Shown: positions 49,196-60,263 of the stretch, piece after piece | How positions within the stretch are numbered: the stretch's first letter is position 1 | Layout of the letters: every line of letters begins with the position of its first letter | NCBI GenBank assembly: GCA_000827205.1 | Contig: KN832555.1 | Span: forward strand, 1,944,784 to 2,008,783 | Source of the DNA: Plicaturopsis crispa FD-325 SS-3 | Taxonomy: Eukaryota; Basidiomycota; Agaricomycetes; Amylocorticiales; Amylocorticiaceae | Direction: 5' to 3' | DNA: 64,000 nucleotides | Translations under genes and position numbers: made by a program | The notes under the pieces: generated by a model | The model's database searches: none | What the model was told of the DNA's origin: nothing | What the model saw: only the letters and a program-made list of their open reading frames with translations

Positions 49196-50823
49196 TTACA
49201 ATATATCAAAATAACCAGAATCCAAGGCCTGCACGACAGTAGTGCGATCTGAAGGATCTGCTGCCAATAGTCCGCGTACGAGCGTACCCAAACCACGGTC
49301 AGAGATCAATGTCTGTTCGTCGAGACCATTGAGATGAGCCCTACTACAAAAGAGTGAACGGATGAACGTACGAGGACGGGTTTCAAATCCGACAGCGCGT
49401 ATGTTGCGCTATGAGGGGGGAAGTGTTTGCGTGTCGATGCGTCAGGGGAATGGGGACCGTAATTGACTCTCGGCGGGCTGTCGGGTGTAAATGCGTGTGG
49501 GTCAATCTGCTTGTATTGTTCAATGAACCGTGCATTAAAACGTCCGACGAGGATTTCGAGGACTGATAGCCTTTCGCGGCTACTCCCGGTGACCGGGAAT
49601 AAGATGCGTCCTACGTGAAGCTCGGAAACAATGCAGCCCACGGAGAAGGCATCGACCGATTTAGACCAACTTAGTTCTTTGACCACAACACGTTGAGCAT
49701 AAATCACTGGGCGATTCGAGGTCATCGAAGCCGCTCACCGTTCAAAAGCTCGGGAGGACCACACCGATTGTCCGACACGTTGACCCGCCCATATTCGAAC
49801 GAGAACAGCGAGTGAGAAAAGCCGACGATCCTAATTTGGGGTCTCTCGAGTACGTGCTTAACCAGAGGACATGTTAGCATTTTAACACTATCTGCATCGG
49901 GGATGGTGCTCACTTTGTTTCGGGACCCTACGACGTCAGTCGACGCGGAGGCGGATGTCGGATCGCTCAGCAGCAACACCTTTTCGAGGTTCAAGGATGC
50001 GTGCGTGATGCCGATGCCATTGAGAACTGTCGTCGATGATCGTCAGTCACGGCATCGGATGAAACTGTCGTGGAATATCTACTCACATCGGAGACCATCC
50101 AGAATTTGAGAGCCAATGAATTTCACACACTCGCCGGAAAACGGCGTGAACTTTCCATCGGACAGTAATCGTCCAAGATTCATGCTATACAAGTCCATCA
50201 CCATACAGTGGTGTTTGTTGTATTTGACGGATCCGATGACTTTTGTGAAGAGTCTAGGTCGTCACGATGAGACACGGTGTCACTCGAAAGGGAGACGGCT
50301 TACTCGGGTACAACGCGAGAGCTATCCCATACGGCCGCAAGGATTTTTTTTTCCCGAGCAAAACCATCTTCAGAGTAAAATTTTATCGCTACCACCGACT
50401 TTAATCCGGAGCGTACCGAGGGCTCCCGGGTGTACGACGACATCGTCACTACGCTGGAGGAGCCAGTATGAATCGCTACGTGATTGACGTCTATCGTTTC
50501 GTCAGTACACGGGTTTCTGTAATCGTTTTTGTGCGGGCCTACATTTCTTTCCGAGTACGTAGTTCGGATCCGGATAAGATAGACGAGGTCTAACATAGAA
50601 CGTGAGCTGCATAATACGATAAAATGCGAATCGCGCACCGTTCCACGGACTCTATCTTGATGTACGATGAACCGTGAACGACGGGGTCGGTACTTGAGGC
50701 GTCGTCTATCGGAGACGAATTAACAGATTGTCGTAGAAACGGCACGAATTCAATCTCACCGTCGTTGGACAACTTGCCGATAATCCGGTTGCTCCTGCGT
50801 ACGAGAACGTCGTGCGAATCCAT
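49196..50823 (-). CDS. CLK-like pseudokinase
   Basis: Protein-kinase fold with CLK (LAMMER)-like features. The spliced minus strand gives a glycine-poor N-lobe with an intact beta-3 lysine (SVVAIKFYS). A CLK-like hinge region (HHCMVMDLYSMNLGRLLSDG) and a late-lobe segment (SKSVDAFSVGCIVSELHVG) follow. The last exon (ending TAA at 49196-49198) carries LAADPSDRTTVVQALDSGYF, the subdomain XI equivalent. The catalytic loop reads THASLNLEKVLL where CLK kinases have H-x-D-x-K-x-E-N, so Asp, Lys and Asn are all replaced. The DFG equivalent reads VGFSHS, so that Asp is lost too. Introns are placed by eye; the donor before the final exon (GTCAAT) is weak. The first Met at 50823 (MDSHDVLVRRSN) is likely but not certain. 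Confidence 0.75.
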
Positions 50824-52370
50824 CGCTGTCGAAATCCAATACAGGATATCCGAGTGAGGAGGGGGAAGGATGAGGGTGTGAAGTTATGCGGGCACTTTGT
50901 TGCGCGCGCACTTATAAAGAAGTATTCGGTGACATCGAGTCAGAGGTACGCACTGCCGGGAAAGCGCTGATGTGACATACAAATTCCGCCCTCGACAGGG
51001 TCGCAGACTATTGGCATGTGTGGGAAGGGGCAAGGCGTTATCGATGGGAGCTATAGTCTTGAACTCACGGGAGCTTGAAGTCAGGGTTACCGACGCGATA
51101 TTAGACGCGCTCGATTCAATAGCATCCCGAACATCTGGGCGGGATAGTATGCGCGCGAATCAGAACGAGTGCCATATGGATATGGATCAGCGTGCGTTTC
51201 CAGAGAGCCCTCTGATATTGCCATAGAATATAATGACACGCCAGAGCATTGCGACGTCGCGGACAGAGCGATCATGGGAGAAATGTAGATTGTTCGTAGA
51301 TTCGATACCTTTGCCGACGTAAATTGGAGCGCGTGAGAGGCGGCCTTTACGATACCTGCAATTCGACCGTACCAGCAGACCGAAAACTGCGGAAGACGAA
51401 GCCCGCTGATCGACATGAAACAATTGATCAATGCTCTCACTGTATGGACAAAAGGGCGTTAGATACTTTGACGACCGGCGAAGAAAGATCTTACCTGGTT
51501 CGCTGATAGTCATACACCTCACCCCGCGTGATACGAGAAACACCGTTTCTATACACCCGAGCCTTCGGTACTGGGTTTCGCCAAGAGTTCACATTCGGCG
51601 TTATCGACTAGCGCAGAGTTGCGACACACGACAAGTATCGCTGGAGCGGGAGGATTGGGCAAGTCTAGGATGGGAGGTCTAAGGACTCAGGAGGAGGAGC
51701 GTTCGCGAGGTCGGATCGGAACTCGGAAAGGACTTGTGATAGATCGCAGACCTGTACGCTGAACGTCAATAAGAAACTACATTCTGCTGCATCAGGCCTG
51801 ACGAACCTCCTCGTACGTCTCCATCGCCCGCACCAGATATCAGAATATAATTGCAATCGATTGGAGAAGAAAACGGTGTGTCGGTGTCACCGACATGGTG
51901 CGGTGCGAAGAACTCACGACTACTAACGATCAATTTTGATCGCCGCGATGGGACCAGGAATGTCCGCGAACTGAGCGTAACACTTAATTCGTACCACACC
52001 ACGGGTACGGTTCGCCTAACTCCAGTTGCCGCAGATAACTGATCGTAGACAACATGACAGGAAAATGGGGTGGACAGTGTCCGAAAGTACAGTAGGCCGC
52101 GCGCTCTGGACAATCTATCGATGCGATGGATATCATTTCCAACTTGAAGTGGACCAGAAAGTTAGCCCCCTACCCAAAAAAACTCTGGAACTTACGCTCA
52201 CGGAAGGTATACCCCAACGTTGCGGATCTCTCCACTCCATCTCGTACGTGGGTCCGAGACCCCCCCCCCCTCGGGTTGGTTCTATCGAGTCGAGTTGCCT
52301 GTATTTCAACACCCGGCGCTGATATCAAACGGAAAACATCGAACCTTGTCGATATCCGCCTACTACCGTA
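50824..52370. other. Unresolved region, possible degenerate minus-strand gene
   Basis: Several minus-strand frames with plausible splice sites occur (for example a GTAAGA donor near 51.49 kb and acceptors near 51.44 and 51.67 kb). One stretch looks protein-like (SVQVCDLSQVLSEFRSDLAN), but no continuous model or recognised domain emerged. It may be a decayed gene or a diverged one. Confidence 0.35.
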
Positions 52371-53526
52371 ATGGAGTCAACAATCCGCCTGAGCAACAGA
52401 CCATGCCACGTCCCAGACATACCTGCCGTGTTCAACGTCGTTCCCGACAAACTGTCCGTTATCGAATGGGTCCTGCTGGGAAGTTACACCTCCACCGCAT
52501 TTCTGTTCGCCTTTTTCAGGCACTGGCCGCCGGAGACGATCATGCAGTTTGCATGCGTGTCGAGCAGGTTCCGCATACTAGTCAAGTGGTACTCCGAGTC
52601 ACTGTGGGACATTGACAGATTCCTTTCGGGTTGGTTCCAATTCCCGCTTCAGTTTAGAGAAACGATGGCATTCACGGGAGCCATGATTTCCGGTCCCCAA
52701 ACCCTACATTTCTTCGACAGACTCCCCATTACCCCCCTACCGCTCGACGTATACGTATCCGAAAGGGGACTATTCCATTTAGCGAGGACCTTGCGCCTTC
52801 AGCGATTCCAATTCCTACCGAGCAGCATGGACGAGCCTACCACACGTTTGACAGAGGGTATACTTCGTCACAGACGAGAGTCGAGATCGCCGCGCGACAC
52901 GATCTATAGTCGTCACCGCACATTCACCTTTTCCCGCACTGTGGACCCTCCTACGTCGTACGAGGAGAATATGGGAACACGAGTTGTCAAAGTGTACATG
53001 ACGTCTGGGGACGCCATTACTGAATTTATAGAGAGCAATCATTCTAGTAAGCTTGTACTTTCGTATTCGGAAAGATATATTAATATTTTGTACTTTCCAC
53101 CACGTAGCAGCAAATATGAACTTCATCACCGGAGACCGCGCCTTCTCCATGTTCCCAAAGACGACCTTTACTCGCAGATTGTCGGTTACCACTCAGTTTC
53201 CGACTAACTACGAGGGTGTACCCGTTTCGTGGCTGAGACACTATGCGGGAACCAAATTCAGAGAAATCGGTAAAGTGGATGGTCCGGAGGACCTAACAAG
53301 CGACGGAGAAATACGAAAATCGTATCGCTACGTCGGAGACCCGACATGCTGGACTATACATCTGTGTGGTAAGTCATCTTATTTCGCACACCAGGAATAT
53401 GCTAAAGTCCTCGTAGGCAACAGCAAAACGTCAAGGGTTGATCCGTTCAGCGTATTCGACGGACCTGCCTTCGAGGTAGAGATTTGCAGAACAACGGGGC
53501 GAGCACTGTACATGGATTTAGACTGA
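52371..53526 (+). CDS. F-box-like protein with degenerate NTase-like motif, copy 1
   Basis: Exon 1 runs from 52371 to 53046 and exon 2 from 53108 to 53526 (about 360 aa); the far 3' part could contain one more intron starting GTAAGT at 53369. The N-terminal block HWPPETIMQFACVSSRFRIL is F-box-like and is followed by LWDIDRFLSGWFQFP. Next comes ISGPQTLHFFDRLPI, then LDVYVSERG. In related mushroom-fungus proteins I recall this segment as ISGSxALxFFDR...DLDIYV, which resembles the GS...DxD signature of pol-beta-type nucleotidyltransferases. Here Gly-Ser is Gly-Pro and the first Asp is missing. A second copy lies 6.5 kb downstream. Function unknown. Confidence 0.75.
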
Positions 53527-53954
53527 GGAATATAGTCGCTGGGGTGCATGTCAACATGTACAATTTATTACATCGAATTTCCTGCTGCGCCGTGAACGCA
53601 AGTGAAGCAAAGTCGCCCGTCGGTTGAAAGCGGAGGCTTCGTAAGGGACAGAAGACACTCAATGCAGAGGCTTAGGGATAGCGTCAGAATGAATCGCTGT
53701 CGCGGCGGTTCGCGTGTAGCCACCCGAAGCTGCAAAGCGCTCGACAGGGAGACGACGGTCACTTGTTGGCTGATACTACTAACAATGTCAGCAAGACAAC
53801 CCTAAAAAATCACATATCGGTCGTTCATGTAAGGAACCGAAGAGCACGTTCATATTTTGGGGACAGTATGGGTGACGTTGTTCGTACAAAGGTGCTCATC
53901 GTACAACATCCCGAACCCAGTGTATATCAAAGCTCACGGACAACCAAATGAAAT
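53527..53954. other. Short intergenic
   Basis: About 430 bp between two convergent genes; nothing recognisable. Confidence 0.5.
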
Positions 53955-55554
53955 TTACACCGCATTGACGTCGTTCCGGGTGAAGTACGGGTGTTTCATG
54001 GCATTTTCCGGCAACGCCCGTCTACCGGGGTGTATATTGAGGAGGTCGAGCAGAAGAGACCTCAGAGCCGCGTCCTTCACGAGAGACTATAAACAGATGG
54101 TGTGTCAAAGATGGAGGCAGCGACGACAGCACGAATACTCACGACCAGGCTCCTGCACTTGCTGTGATCGGCGTAGTAAGAGACATGCAGCCCTGTCTGA
54201 CGCATGCCGGGCGCATACGCAATCCTCGAAGGACAGGTTTTCGAGAACATCCCCGGTCGCTTGCGCTCGATGGTACGGCGACAATCAGACGGAAATTCGC
54301 CGATAGTGAGCTCAATCACATGAAGTTGCTCGGCGATCGACCACGTATCCGGGAAAAGAGGCCGTCCCAGATACACGCCAGCAGCGATACATCCGATTGA
54401 CCACGAGTCCACCGTATACGACCAAGGAAGGTCTATTGTCCGATGCCACATATTAGGCGTATGTTGATCAACACGACTACAAACTTACCAGATACAATTT
54501 CTGGTGCATTATACCCTATAGTCCCGGTGATAACCGCACGTTCGTCGTTGTGGTACACCGCATTTCCTAGATCGATTATACGGATGCTGGGATCTCTTAA
54601 AATGGTCTGCAGTTGGACAGGTTAGACGGGAATTGAAAACATATCGTGAAGACATACTCGATTGATTGGAATTCCCCTGTCGTCGATGTCCATAAAGGGA
54701 ACCGTATCCGAATGTTCGAATACGATGTTGGCTGCCGAAAGATCACCATGCACGATCCCCAATGAATGGAGGTCTGTCAGAGATGCAAATATGCCCGTTA
54801 GCCAACAGCGATGCCTACACGAGCAATAATCTCACATCTGATGCCGCACAAAATCTGCAACAGGATTCCTCTTTGGTGTTGTCTGAGTAAGACGAACCCT
54901 TCTACCGGTAAAGGTAGTTGATTCAGATCTCTACCATAAAGAGGATATACTAGACAGCTGTGGTGCTTGTAAATTGTCACGTTAAGCAGCTCGGCAAAGT
55001 ATCTGGAACGAAGCAAACGCAGTGTGAGCGTTAAGACAACAAGGTGACGCAGCTTCGAACCTTATCTCGTGACCTCCTCCTTTACATAGAGCCCCGTACA
55101 TGTGGTCCTCTGGCTCCACTGTGGAAACTGAAGAGTCGTTTACTGAATGGATGACCTTCACTGCGACATATCGATTTTCGTATAAGTCTGCAGCACTTAT
55201 CACGGTTCCGGACGCGCCATATTGCAGTGTGTGCATCGTGAGATCTACATACAAATGTGTTAGATTTGACAACGCTCGCGCATTGGCCATACTCACAGCG
55301 TCTACCGAATACGACTCCGGATACCGGTACAAACGGAACCCCACTGGTACGTGTAAATAGTAAATATTAGAACCGGTAAAAAGACACAAATATAACTTGC
55401 AGTTCATGATCACGAGTGGTCTTGGCGTGAAATGCCACTATTGCGCCAATCTCGTCGATTGTGAGTTCTTGTGCGTAAGGCGTGTAGTGATCGACACGGC
55501 GTAGACGATTATCGACGGCACAAGGTCCGGAGTTTGGTACTGCCGAGGCCTCTT
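53955..55554 (-). CDS. CLK-like protein kinase with intact catalytic residues
   Basis: Paralogue of the pseudokinase at 49.2-50.8 kb. The minus-strand exons give a Gly loop (YGASGTVIS) and VAVKV with the beta-3 lysine. The catalytic loop is LHSLGIVHGDLSAANIVF, with Asp and Asn present, and a DLG replaces DFG (IRIIDLGNA). NAPEIVS stands in for APE, followed by SYTVDSWSIGCIAAGVYLG, and the last exon (54086-53955) ends with HPGRRALPENAMKHPYFTRN. Splice junctions near 54.10-54.13, 54.42-54.48, 54.61-54.66, 54.77-54.83 and 55.02-55.08 kb all keep the frame. The 5' end is not resolved; coding-like sequence (VDHYTPYAQELTIDEIGAIV) extends to at least about 55.55 kb, and the gene may start as far up as 56.2 kb. 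Confidence 0.78.
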
Positions 55555-56642
55555 TAGGACGACACTCTCGGACTGTGAAGTATAGGTGAAAACACTACTC
55601 ACGCTCGCGAGTATACGATGGGGGAGGGAAAGAGCTCTGCATGATAGTTGTCGAGTTGGAAAGCGGGGGATATTGCTGATTGCACAGTCGACATATGGGA
55701 GTAACCGTTTTATAAAGATGGCCCATACGTTTGCATTGTAGAGTCCCTCGAGAGATGCGCCCTTATCGATGCCGTCCTGTACTGATTTAGGTGAGTCATA
55801 CGCTCCCATACACGTTGTGCAGACGCATACATTGGTGGACAGGTGTTCGTGCTCTACGTGTCGACGAGCAGCAGAACATAAACCCAGCTTTCGGTAAGAC
55901 CGCGATATACCCACGAGAGCAACGAAGAATTGATTCAGACCCATTCGGAAGATCAGCACGATGGCTTTGCAAGATGGCTTTCACGAGCTTACCGGTAACC
56001 GCCCAGCGCAACGTTTCCGTATCGTAAAGTACTACGATGGTCGCACGATTGACAGAACGTTCAGTCCAGATAGTGTCAGGGTCGACTCGGCTAGCGAGTA
56101 CCGAATAAAGGGATGGCCTCGCTACGGCATTGGGTACAGCATTGTGAACGACCTTCTGATACGCAACACAAACAAAGACGGTTAGTCTACGCAGCAAAGT
56201 CGTAAGCTATTTGTCCAGATTCGTACGGAATGAGAAAGGGCACCCACATAGAGGCCCGATCGCTGAGAGGCGGACACGCCAGTGAACGGTCAGACGACAG
56301 CATAATGCCGTATCGACGGGCTACTGCAACACTGCTGACGGGCCACGAGCGGGGGCCGGGCCATTCATCGCGCGTGCATTCGTAAGTTGGAGTACCGGCA
56401 TAGCTGACGATTTTGTCTCGTCTGTGAACAACACGAATAATAGTTTGACCCCGAAGAACCCTCATAATATAGACCCCGGGCACTTGCGGATACACGTAAT
56501 ATATAGTCACACCCATGCTGCGCAGTGGTCAGTTGCGGCGCGTATTCAACTATTGAACGCAATGAAATTGACAGACGCAATTGCATACCAATGCACAGCA
56601 GACAGGCAAGGAATTACAGATGTCCAGATCGCAATTGAGGGG
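55555..56642. other. Unresolved, possible upstream exons of the kinase
   Basis: Minus-strand frames here look protein-like (for example NRATIVVLYDTETLRWAVTG and NANVWAIFIKRLLPYVDCAI), and they may be N-terminal exons of the kinase or a separate gene. A plus-strand frame at 55961-56185 (MALQDGFHELTGNRPAQRF) competes for the same DNA. I could not decide. Confidence 0.4.
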
Positions 56643-57823
56643 TTACAACGGATACTCGATGTCCCAAAATCTTAATATGTCATCTCGGGTCGTATCCAAC
56701 GGCTTTCCTTTGATGAGCTTCGACACCTCTCCCATTTTCCTGTTTATGTTAGCGCGTGTCCACCAACACACAGTCGATGAAGATGGCTCTGGTGTCCACA
56801 TCTCCGCACGGGGGTCTAGCCTCCAAGTGTGGGGTCCGAAGCGAACAGTTTCGATGGACGGATACATGCCGGTTATATTATTCAACAGTTTTTGCTGAAG
56901 GTGAAGCTGTTGAGCCAAATCCCCGAACGTGAGCCTGATTCCGATGGGCGTCATGTACAGAACTGGCTCTGAGCAGACGTTTATTGACACGGTCCTGAGC
57001 GTAACGTGGAAAGACTTTGTGTTGCAGAATTGCGTAAGAACAATCTACAAATGCGTCAGGGTAATTTACAGATTTGAGCGGACGGTATACTCACCATCGG
57101 GTCCGTTGTCCCTTGCTGGACCGTAATACTCGTCATGGAGGGAAAATGGGTGAAGATTTCGGGAAGAGCGACGTCAATATCAGTCGACGCGGTAAGCATC
57201 AAGGATATGGTCAGAGTCTGATGATGATAGCCGCTTCGTAAAATCATGGGTTTGATCCACTGCTTGAACTCCAAGGCGCTGTATATGCCGAGCGAAAATT
57301 CGGGAAGGTTTCGCAACACAACGAGCTCTGCTAATCCGCGACTGCAAGTGACGGATAGACGACGCAGTTTACGAAGGTATGGAAAAGCGTAGGGGATTTC
57401 CGAAGAGGAAGCGGCGAATAGACCATAGCGCTGTAGACAGGTTACGAGGAAGGGTGTCGTATGTTTGGACGCGGAAAGATGGAGATTTGTGAGGTTGTGA
57501 GCTCGGCGAAGAGCCTCGCAGAGCCGCGGGAACGCCAATAGGATGTCGACGCCCCAGTTGAAATTGTACGTGAGGTCACGAACATGGACGGCGTAGTCAA
57601 CGAACTCGTTCCGTGGATTGAGCATGACACCGAGACACCGTGCATCGTTTGGGGTGGAGATGATGATAGTCTCGTACGCGTACGGAGCGCAGCTTTTGAA
57701 AAGCCATATGCAAGTCTTCATCAAATTTATGATGCTACCGCGAGGAAGGAAGATGCAGAGGTACATGAACATCTCGGCCGGAAACTCGAAAATCGGGGCG
57801 AATTCCCTAAGGAGTTGAGGCAT
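56643..57823 (-). CDS. F-box/leucine-rich-repeat-like protein
   Basis: Two exons, 57823-57095 and 57044-56643, separated by a 49-nt GT-AG intron, giving 376 aa with both junctions in phase. The N-terminus (about residues 10-50) is F-box-like (FEFPAEMFMYLCIFLPRGSI). It is followed by leucine-rich segments (LRRAHNLTNLHLSASKHTTP, LRKLRRLSVTCSRGLAELVV), a typical substrate-receptor layout for SCF ubiquitin ligases. The second exon continues as beta-rich, Trp-containing sequence. Such proteins are abundant in Agaricomycetes; the target is unknown. Confidence 0.72.
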
Positions 57824-58899
57824 ACTGTGTGAACGGATGCATCTGTCAGCGACGAGGATGACGACGGGTACGAGAGAGCGTACCGTTCTATATTCTTCGG
57901 TACTCTATCCTCTTCGCGTAGCCGAAACGCAGTCTGTCGGATGAGGGGTGACGACACATGCGGTCTACGATGACAACGCCGTACGGCACGACCTCGTCAG
58001 GCATATTGAGCGCGCTGATGTTGACTGTAGCTTACCGATGCGACAAAGCAAGGGTCGACGATGGGTACATAATTGTGCCAATACGCTGCTCAAGGTCGAA
58101 GGCGTCTCAGCAAGTCGGCGAGGAAAATGTTCTAAGCAACACTCACAAATCAATGGTAGGACCCACGGTTTGAAAGTCGAAAAGAGGGCACCTTTTTTTT
58201 CAAACCAAATTCACGGAGTCGAGTTATACCACCGTGATCGCAACGAGGAAAGTGGACGGGCGCTGAAAAGTGCGCGGAGATCATATCGAAGCGATAACGA
58301 AACATCGATGCCATACTGACACCTGACTTCGATTTCAGAGAATCGGATTGAATAGCCTGCGCAGCTCGCAAGGTTTGAATGGGACCTGCTCCGTTTGAGG
58401 AAAACCACCGGCTGATCGTCAGAAAATAATCAATTATCGACAGCACGGATTGTCAGCGATGTCGTATCCATCGACCGTAGGACGGTATCGGATTATGCTG
58501 CCCAAGTCAGATTCGATAATAGACAAGGCAGGCAGGGGCGGGGGTGGAGATCCTGGGCGGAATGTTGGTCTAGTTCTTCTTTTGGTCCGGAATTAAAATT
58601 TCACTAATACGTACTAGGAAGATATCAGGCGGCATTTTTTGCGGCAACGCACATGTAAACAACGAACCCAACCAAATCGCAGAAGCGCTCATACTCTCAA
58701 GCTATGCTCACTTGATCATCGATCGACGCTGGTTCTGGTTCGGGGAGAGTACTGTATCAACTTCTGCTCACAGTAACGAGAACGAGGTAACCAGAATGTT
58801 CCCCGCGACGGTCAGGCAAGATTGCACAAACCCGGACCTCATATTTGCGAAGGTCCACGTCTATACCTCGGAACCTCCGACTCTTACTCTGACCCTTTC
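57824..58899. other. Unresolved intergenic
   Basis: About 1.1 kb between two divergent genes. Competing frames exist on both strands (58150-58446 minus, 57948-58319 plus), but none has a recognised domain. The distal half probably holds the promoter of the second F-box-like copy. Confidence 0.4.
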
Positions 58900-59901
58900 A
58901 TGGAACTTGTCGTAGCAGACGCCATATCGCCCATCGAACTGACCCTGTACGCCTTGGGTGACAGCGGACCTGGCTATACAAGTTTTTTTCACCATTGGCC
59001 TCCTGACGCCATCCTGCGATTTGGTAGAGTGTCCAGACGGACGCGCTACATAACGTTGTGGGTCCGGAGAAAATTCTGGAACATCGAGACACTTTTGACT
59101 CCCTGGGTTCGGTCTCCAACCGGATTACTCCGCGAGATGCTCATATCGGACGCCGTCATCGGTGGATTGGTCGCGCTCCAGTTTTTCGATCGGGTCGTCG
59201 ACGAGCGTGCAGTGTTGGACATTTACTCGTCAGAGATGGGCATCCGAGGGCTAGGACAATACCTCATCCGAGACGGTTACCGTTTCCTAGGTGTTATGCC
59301 CGATTCTACCTTCGACGCGTCAGTAGAGCGAATGCTATGGGAGCCCACTATTCGATCGGAGATGAACAGTGTTCGCGACTCGGCGATCACTGCCTATCCG
59401 TTCTCCTTCTCGAAAATAGCCTCGTACCACCATCCGAACTCCCTTCCACGATTTCAGAAAGTACGCCTGATGCTCGTTTGTGGGTCACCCATCAAATTCG
59501 TAACCCAAACAAATTCCAGTACGTCTACGTCCACATCCATCTTACAACTTGCGGGCATCGACTCACAAAACTGAAACCCTCCGTCAGCCGCTATGATGAA
59601 CTGTTTGCTGGGGGACCGAGCAATATCGCTGTATCCTCGGACGACCTTCATGGACCGTGTATCAGTGAGATGCAATAAGACCGCGGAGGACACAGCTCAC
59701 GTCCCCCACGTCGTGGAGAAGTATACCGGCCCGCCACTAGAAGCCGGAACATCGGCAAAGATACAGCGAAGGGAGATCGAGGTGCATCGATCCATCGCAG
59801 ACCGTGTGTCGTGGATAATTGATTATAGAGGCAAGTTTTCTGGTAGACACGACCATATTTCGCTGCTTACCAGTGCACGCACAGCTTCAGTAATGCGTTG
59901 A
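58900..59901 (+). CDS. F-box-like protein with degenerate NTase-like motif, copy 2
   Basis: Exons 58900-59518 and 59588-59901 (about 310 aa). The intron lies at exactly the same place and phase as in copy 1, between a Thr codon split 1/2 and the MNxxxGDR block. Aligned blocks include HHWPPDAILRFGRVSRRTR, FWNIETLLTPWV, ALQFFDRVVDERAVLDIYSS and GLGQYLIRDGYRFLGVMP. The NTase-like signature is degraded further: the Gly-Ser position is GG and only one Asp of DxD remains. The C-terminal third (LLGDRAISLYPRTTFMDRVS) also matches copy 1. The 3' end may be shortened by a GC-AG intron (GAGGCAAGT at about 59.83 kb). Function unknown. Confidence 0.73.
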
Positions 59902-60263
59902 CTAGCAAGAAAGGCGCTTGACGACGTTGAACAGCACTCGCTGCGGGTACGGGTGGCGGGATCGGGCTGGCTTCTGGGGGTGGGTGGGGGGAGGTGGGAG
60001 GGGCATATCAGTGAGTAAATCACATTGTTTATTCTCGTTCATCGTCCTCATTTACGCCGCAGGGTTTTCGATGCGGCATGCGTATATTATGATGACAAAA
60101 TTTATATGCAATACGCACACATTCAACCTGCTATTATGGGGACGCAGTGCTCGTTCATGCTTCGCTGGTCGCTGTCCGCTGCTACTTCTATCGTTCCATA
60201 TGCTGGAACCACCTGCGAAAGCATTCAGTTATGATGCAGCCTATCTAAATAACTACCCGAAAC
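59902..60263. other. Intergenic
   Basis: About 360 bp containing G-rich runs (GGGTGGGTGGGGGG type near 59.98 kb); no gene seen. Confidence 0.4.

Noticed and set aside
50300-50345. Poly-A/poly-T run near the pseudokinase as a frameshift
   Set aside because: The A-rich run encodes the charged REKKI stretch in the correct frame, and the kinase motifs continue on both sides.
55961-56185. Plus-strand frame starting MALQDGFHELTGN as an independent gene
   Set aside because: It overlaps an equally protein-like minus-strand frame that may belong to the kinase gene. Neither has a recognised domain, so it was left unresolved rather than called.
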